DNA of 56,820 bases, taken from the NCBI GenBank assembly GCA_020650975.1, contig JAIPMN010000727.1, positions 1 through 56,820 on the forward strand, given 5' to 3'. This document shows positions 52,214 through 56,820 of this stretch, piece after piece. The stretch is from Apostichopus californicus. Its lineage: Eukaryota; Echinodermata; Holothuroidea; Aspidochirotida; Stichopodidae. Below the pieces are notes generated by a model, which worked only from the letters and a program-made list of their open reading frames with translations, was not told the DNA's origin and made no database searches. Positions within the stretch are counted from its first letter, which is position 1, and the number at the start of each line of letters is the position of its first letter. The translations under genes were made by a program, and so were the position numbers.

Positions 52214-53890
52214 CTGTTGAAGACAGATGAAGAACAGAGAAATACAAATAGTAAATAAAGTTTAAACAATAAATCATCACTGATGTTATATAGAGTTACA
52301 TCTTTAAATTTAAACAGCATGGTTTGATGTGACAAAATAACTGTGTTAAATGAAACTCGAACAGCTTGAAGAGAAACAAAATGTATAACACATTTAAAAG
52401 CGAAAGCTCAAAGAAAACAAATTTAATAAATGAAAGCCTATTCATTTCTGATTAAGCTAGAGATGGGAATTTTTGAAGCAAGACCAATCGATGCTGATCT
52501 CTGTGTAAATTGGTAATATGGTGTAGTGCCCTGTAGTGCTGATAGTCGACTCTTACTTTTGTAGTTGATTAATCGCATAGCTCTCGCGATTACTGCGATA
52601 ACTCGGTTACAGTTATGAAGTTATCACTGTCATTTTGACATTACAGAAATACAGTCAAAACAAATCTTTCCCCATGATGCGCTGTCTTTATTTGTTTTTT
52701 CCTGTCTTAACATGTGGTGTCTAAATCATGTTGAAACATCTACCAAACAAAAACTGTAAACAACTTTCAACCAACAACATTTCTTATTCCTTCATAGTAA
52801 ATCAAAAACTTTCGAATGAATCTACGAGGCTACTACACTACTAGCACTAATAAAAGAAAAAGTGAAAACAATGAATAGATGTTACACCTTGTAGCGGTGT
52901 GATGATTAGTATGCAAGCGTTTTCTGTAGGGCGTTCAACGTTCTAGGCTAGGCTCTAGCCTAGCGCAATAGCAGGCAGATATTTTGCACATTGCAATTGA
53001 ACTAACACAGCACAGTTCTAGTGTAGCATTGTGAGAATATTTACTGACAAACTGCTTTTAATAGTGTTGTTTTCGATAGGTTTAGGCTACTTTGCAAAGA
53101 TTATGTGTAGTGTTAGCTTGCAGATGAGTAATCGCAACTTAGGTGTAAGATGTTGCTGCATTTAAAGGGAGGTATCCACTCCCCTTTGAGAAATTTTAAT
53201 ATGATTCAAGGTGCGTAGTCGCAAAATGGTGTTATATTTTGCGACTTTTGAAGTAATTTATGTTCAACATTTCCCACTCATTTCTCACAAATATAGAGGC
53301 AATTTCTTTTTCTTTGTCAATTTTTGTCCACCCTCAATCATTTTTCAACTACTTTTAACAAGGGTGGTGACCCCCGACTTGGAATACAAGGCCACCAGGG
53401 GGCGAAGTAGATGCAGTTTTGAAGCAAAGTGAAAGCACTTTAAGGTCTATGACAAAGCCATGGATATATTACAGCGGTTTTATCTATCTTTTCTAGGCAA
53501 TAAAAACTACATTAATTTAAGTGAACCAACCCTTTTCTCAGATTTCTAAGATTCTAAAAAAGAAAAAGAAAACATTGCCCCGCAGATCCGGAAAGTAATC
53601 GGCAAATATTGTTTCAATTGACTCCTTAAAAAGACGAGGGTTTATATCAACAAACAATTCGTTAATTCCAAAAAACATTTCCTCCCAGCTGTCATGCAGG
53701 GTTAACAAGAATTATGTTTTTTTACCAGAATTTCTAGCAATATTCAAACTCAAACCACAATAATCCAGTAAAGTTACCTATTATTTTAAAAACAATAAAA
53801 ATTGCAAAGGGAGTATTGTTACATCCAAACATGAACCATAAGTGTAAGCATTTAAGCCATGTAAATCCCAAAACCTTACTGGTCTGGATA
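52214..53890. other. Probable ERN1 intron with no recognised feature
   Basis: I looked on the - strand for the preceding luminal segment (human-like LPFTIPELV...SPCRSSDG) and did not see it. The stretch is AT-rich, so the next ERN1 exon upstream is probably right of the window. Confidence 0.55.
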
Positions 53891-53897
53891 ATTACGA

Positions 53898-55955
53898 GTG
53901 ACAAGCTTACCTGTCTCCCCACAACCTTTAATAGCAACGGGACAGAACTTGAGGCGGCCGAAGGCGACATTAACAGTATACGCCTCATGTTGCGACAGGT
54001 TCGAGGCCATAGCCGAGAAGAAAAAATGGACAGTTTTCCCAACCGAGGCGGAGAAAGCTGTAAGAGTGCCTGAGGAGGCCTGGAGATCTCTGTTCAGGTG
54101 CCCAATGATCTCCCAAGAAGCAAGGGAGAAACTGAGAGCAGACCAGAGCAGATCTTTGTCCTCCCAGACCTTCAGAGATCCCACAGCAGCAAGATCAGGA
54201 TTGAAATTCACCTCCACCCTAACTGCTCACAGCGGAAGTCCTGATGAGATTCCATCATCAGTTACCAGAGGACAAGACAAAGGTCTCGTGCAATACAGAG
54301 GGGCAACTGATGCTGCTTCTGGGACCTCTGGTAAGACTAGCATATATGACCAATTTTCCCAGGGTCACGACGAAATCAATGAGTGTCAGGAGAGAAAATG
54401 TGGTGTCCTCGATCCGATGGCTGTCTGTGGAGGCGAGAATGTTGGCTCTCTTGTTCCTAGGGGGAAACCTCTTAAGCTCCAAGAGGAGGTGGCGAGGAGA
54501 GAAACCATAGCGAAATCAGAGTTCCAGTCTTCGGACAGGTATAGGCCTGGCCCACAAGTACCAAGAGAAACCAGACTGGCCAAAAGGCAGGGGAATGCCT
54601 TAGAGAACCTCAGAAAGGGGAGTCCTGCGGGGCAGGTCAAGAGGAAGCACCGGCCAGCCATATCACCCATGGGGGTCGAGAGGTTCCACCAGAGGGAACA
54701 CCAACATGACGAGAAGCGACAGAGACCGCTCCTCCACAAGACTGTCGCTCGTTGTCCGGCCCTAGGGGTGTCCACCACACCTTAGCAAAACCGCAGGTGG
54801 GGGGTGGGGAGATAAGGAAACCTTACCCAGCAATGGGAAATTATGGGCGTGGTCAAGTGGTTGTTGAAAATATAGTATCCGAGAGACACTGAAAAGAATT
54901 TACCTCCGGTCCGCCTTTCGGGGTCGGAGGCAGAACAACACCGACACCCATGGATCCCGTCCAGAAAATAGCGTTAGGAAATTCAAGCCTTGCTGGAAAA
55001 GCGAGCAATTGTGGAATGTTGAGGTATCGGAAGAGACGGGACCACTTTTCCGATCCTCCTTTTTTCTCATAAAAAACAGGGACGCATCTTGGCATCCAAT
55101 TCTTAATCTAAAACCACTCAACAAAAATTTTGTAACACCCAAACATTTCCGTATGGACACTATAGCTCTTATCATACCCCTACTCAGAAAGGGCATGTGG
55201 GTGGCAAGCGTTGACCTACAAGACGCCTACCTACATATACCGATAAATATGGACCACCAAAGCTACCTAGCCTTCCACTACCGTGGATGAGACTTCCGGT
55301 TCAGAGTGTTGCCGTTCGGCCTGTCTACATCACCCATGGTATTCAGGAGGGTGACAGGAGCAGTAGTTTCATACCTGAGGAAGAGAGGTGTTACTCACTT
55401 CGTATACCTGAACGACTGGTTGGTGGTAGGGGAGTCATGATTGGCAAGGAACATTGTACAGAAAACAGTAGAGACACTCCAAGAACTAGGATGGTGGATC
55501 AACAAAAAGAAATCTCAGCCAACCCCTACGCAGACAATCCAATTTCTGGGGGCAATACTAAACTTCCAGAAAGGGATATCCTGCCCCACAGAAGAAAGAG
55601 TTACGGCAGTCACGACAGTGATTGAACAAATACGCTCACAACAGGAGTCCTCAACCTTAACGTGGCTACGAGCACTGGGGCTAATGGGCAGCATGGTGGA
55701 CCTGGTGCAGACTGCACATTTGTCTGCTACAACTAGACCTCCTCAAAACCACCAAACCAAAGAGCTTGGACAAGGTTGCACCCGTCCCCCGGTCTGGGGA
55801 AGTCATACTTCATCTACAATGGTGGTCTGACACAAGGAACTGGAACCAAGGGATTCCCTTCACAATAGGGCTGCCAATGACGTCAATCATGACGGACGCA
55901 TCACTCACGGGATGGAGAGCTCATTGGCAGAATCGAATGGCGTGGTCCCCGTAAA
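53898..55955 (+). pseudogene. Decayed DIRS-type retrotransposon fragment (gag-like, RT, partial RNase H)
   Basis: DIRS elements are reverse-transcribing transposons that integrate with a tyrosine recombinase. Here a gag-like stretch with KKWTVFPTEAEKAVRVPEE lies at about 54033-54100. Reverse transcriptase signatures follow: PILNLKPLNK near 55100, SVDLQDAYLHIPI near 55210, VLPFGLSTSP near 55305, YLNDWLVVG near 55415 and QFLGAILNF near 55545. An RNase H piece, MTDASLTGWRAHW, is near 55890. The element is broken by in-frame stops near 55288 and 55436 and by frame changes near 54.2, 55.02 and 55.73 kb. Methyltransferase and recombinase parts and terminal repeats are not seen; the right end stops at a minisatellite. 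Codons are more GC-rich than the surroundings. Confidence 0.85.
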
Positions 55956-55963
55956 AGAAAAAT

Positions 55964-56820
55964 ATGGCACATCCAGGCCTTACAGCCACATTACAACACT
56001 CTTACAGCCACATTACAACACTCTTACAGCCACATTACAACTCTAATACACCCACATTACAACACTCTCACAGCCACATTACAACACTCTTACAGCCACA
56101 TTACAACACTCTTACAGCCACATTACAACACTCTCACACCCACATTACAACCCTCTTACACCCACATTACAACACTCTTACACCCACATTACAACACTCT
56201 TATACCCACATTACAACACTCTTACACCCACATTACAACACTCTCACAGCCACATTACAACACCCTTACACCCACATTACAACACTCTTACACCCACATT
56301 ACACCACTCTTACACCCACATTACAACACTCTCACAGCCACATTACAATACTCTTACACCCACATTACAACACTCTTACACCCACATTACAACACTCTTA
56401 CAGCCACATTACAACACTCTTACACCCACATTACACCACTCTTACACCCACATTACAACACTCTCACAGCCACATTACAACACTCTTACACCCACATTAC
56501 AACACTCTTACACCCACATTACAACACTCTTACAGCCACATTACAACACCCTTACAGCCACATTACAATACTCTTACACCCACATTACAACACTCTAACA
56601 GCCACATTACAACACTCTTACACCCACATTACAACACTCTTACAGCCACATTACAACACCCTTACAGCCACATTACAATACTCTTACACCCACATTACAA
56701 CACTCTAACAGCCACATTACAACACTCTTACACCCACATTACAACACTCTTACAGCCACATTACAACACACTTACAGCCACATTACAATACTCTTACACC
56801 CACATTACAACACTCTAACA
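55964..56820 (+). repeat. 22-bp minisatellite with 110-bp higher-order repeats, running off the window
   Basis: The unit is CACATTACAACACTC then TTACAGC, about 39 copies, varying at TTACAGC/TTACACC/TCACAGC/TAACAGC. From about 56500 a five-unit block of 110 bp recurs (marker ACACCC at 56546 and 56656, ACACAC at 56766). Because 22 is not a multiple of 3, one frame stays open for the whole array with a 22-residue period. This is a repeat artefact, not a gene. Confidence 0.97.

Noticed and set aside
53876..54217. 113-codon - strand ORF resembling a possible ERN1 upstream exon
   Set aside because: It is the antisense shadow of the DIRS gag-like region and does not resemble the IRE1 luminal domain.
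53898..55955. Active retrotransposon
   Set aside because: Stops, frame changes, altered polymerase motif and missing recombinase show it is a remnant.
55964..56818. 284-codon open frame at the right end
   Set aside because: It is the translation of a 22-bp minisatellite without stops; no domain, start context or codon bias.

Overview
The window is animal nuclear DNA. It is AT-rich, with long spliceosomal introns, abundant minisatellites, a tRNA-derived SINE and a decayed DIRS-type retroelement. Protein similarity and repeat character suggest a marine deuterostome invertebrate. I lean to an echinoderm, possibly a sea cucumber, but that is an inference from memory of similar repeats. I see no bacterial operons, CRISPR arrays or viral genes.

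Two protein-coding genes account for all coding sequence I can defend, and they converge tail to tail. The first, on the + strand (about 2.3-11.7 kb plus a long 3'UTR), is TNRC6/GW182, the scaffold of microRNA silencing. Nine exons splice into one continuous frame of 1570 codons plus stop. They encode a Trp-rich Argonaute-binding half, a UBA-like domain, a Q-rich segment, a PAM2 motif, an RRM-like domain and a C-terminus resembling the vertebrate one. The second, on the - strand (24.75 kb to at least 52.2 kb), is ERN1/IRE1, the ER unfolded-protein sensor. Fifteen exons join in frame into 764 residues covering most of the luminal domain, the transmembrane helix, the kinase and the RNase domain through the stop codon. 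The signal peptide and first luminal exons lie beyond the right edge.

Layout: 1-2.3 kb, upstream sequence with one doubtful exon. 2.3-11.7 kb, TNRC6 exons. 11.7-about 18 kb, TNRC6 3'UTR candidates and A/T-rich DNA. 18-21.7 kb, nothing recognisable. 21.7-22.95 kb, a degenerate tandem family with TGACCT motifs. 23.57-24.75 kb, ERN1 3'UTR. 24.75-52.2 kb, ERN1 exons separated by introns rich in tandem arrays (183, 36, 72, 35, 24, 33, 84 and 55 bp units) and two SINE copies. 53.9-55.95 kb, a DIRS fragment with stops, frameshifts and an altered catalytic motif. 55.96 kb to the end, a 22-bp minisatellite with 110-bp higher-order structure.

The most interesting points are two. An array in the intron after an ERN1 RNase-domain exon carries extra copies of that exon's own 3' end and 5' splice site. 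TNRC6 and ERN1 are also direct neighbours here, which may preserve an ancestral linkage still visible in the human ERN2/TNRC6A and ERN1/TNRC6C pairs. I did not find a convincing new multi-gene system.
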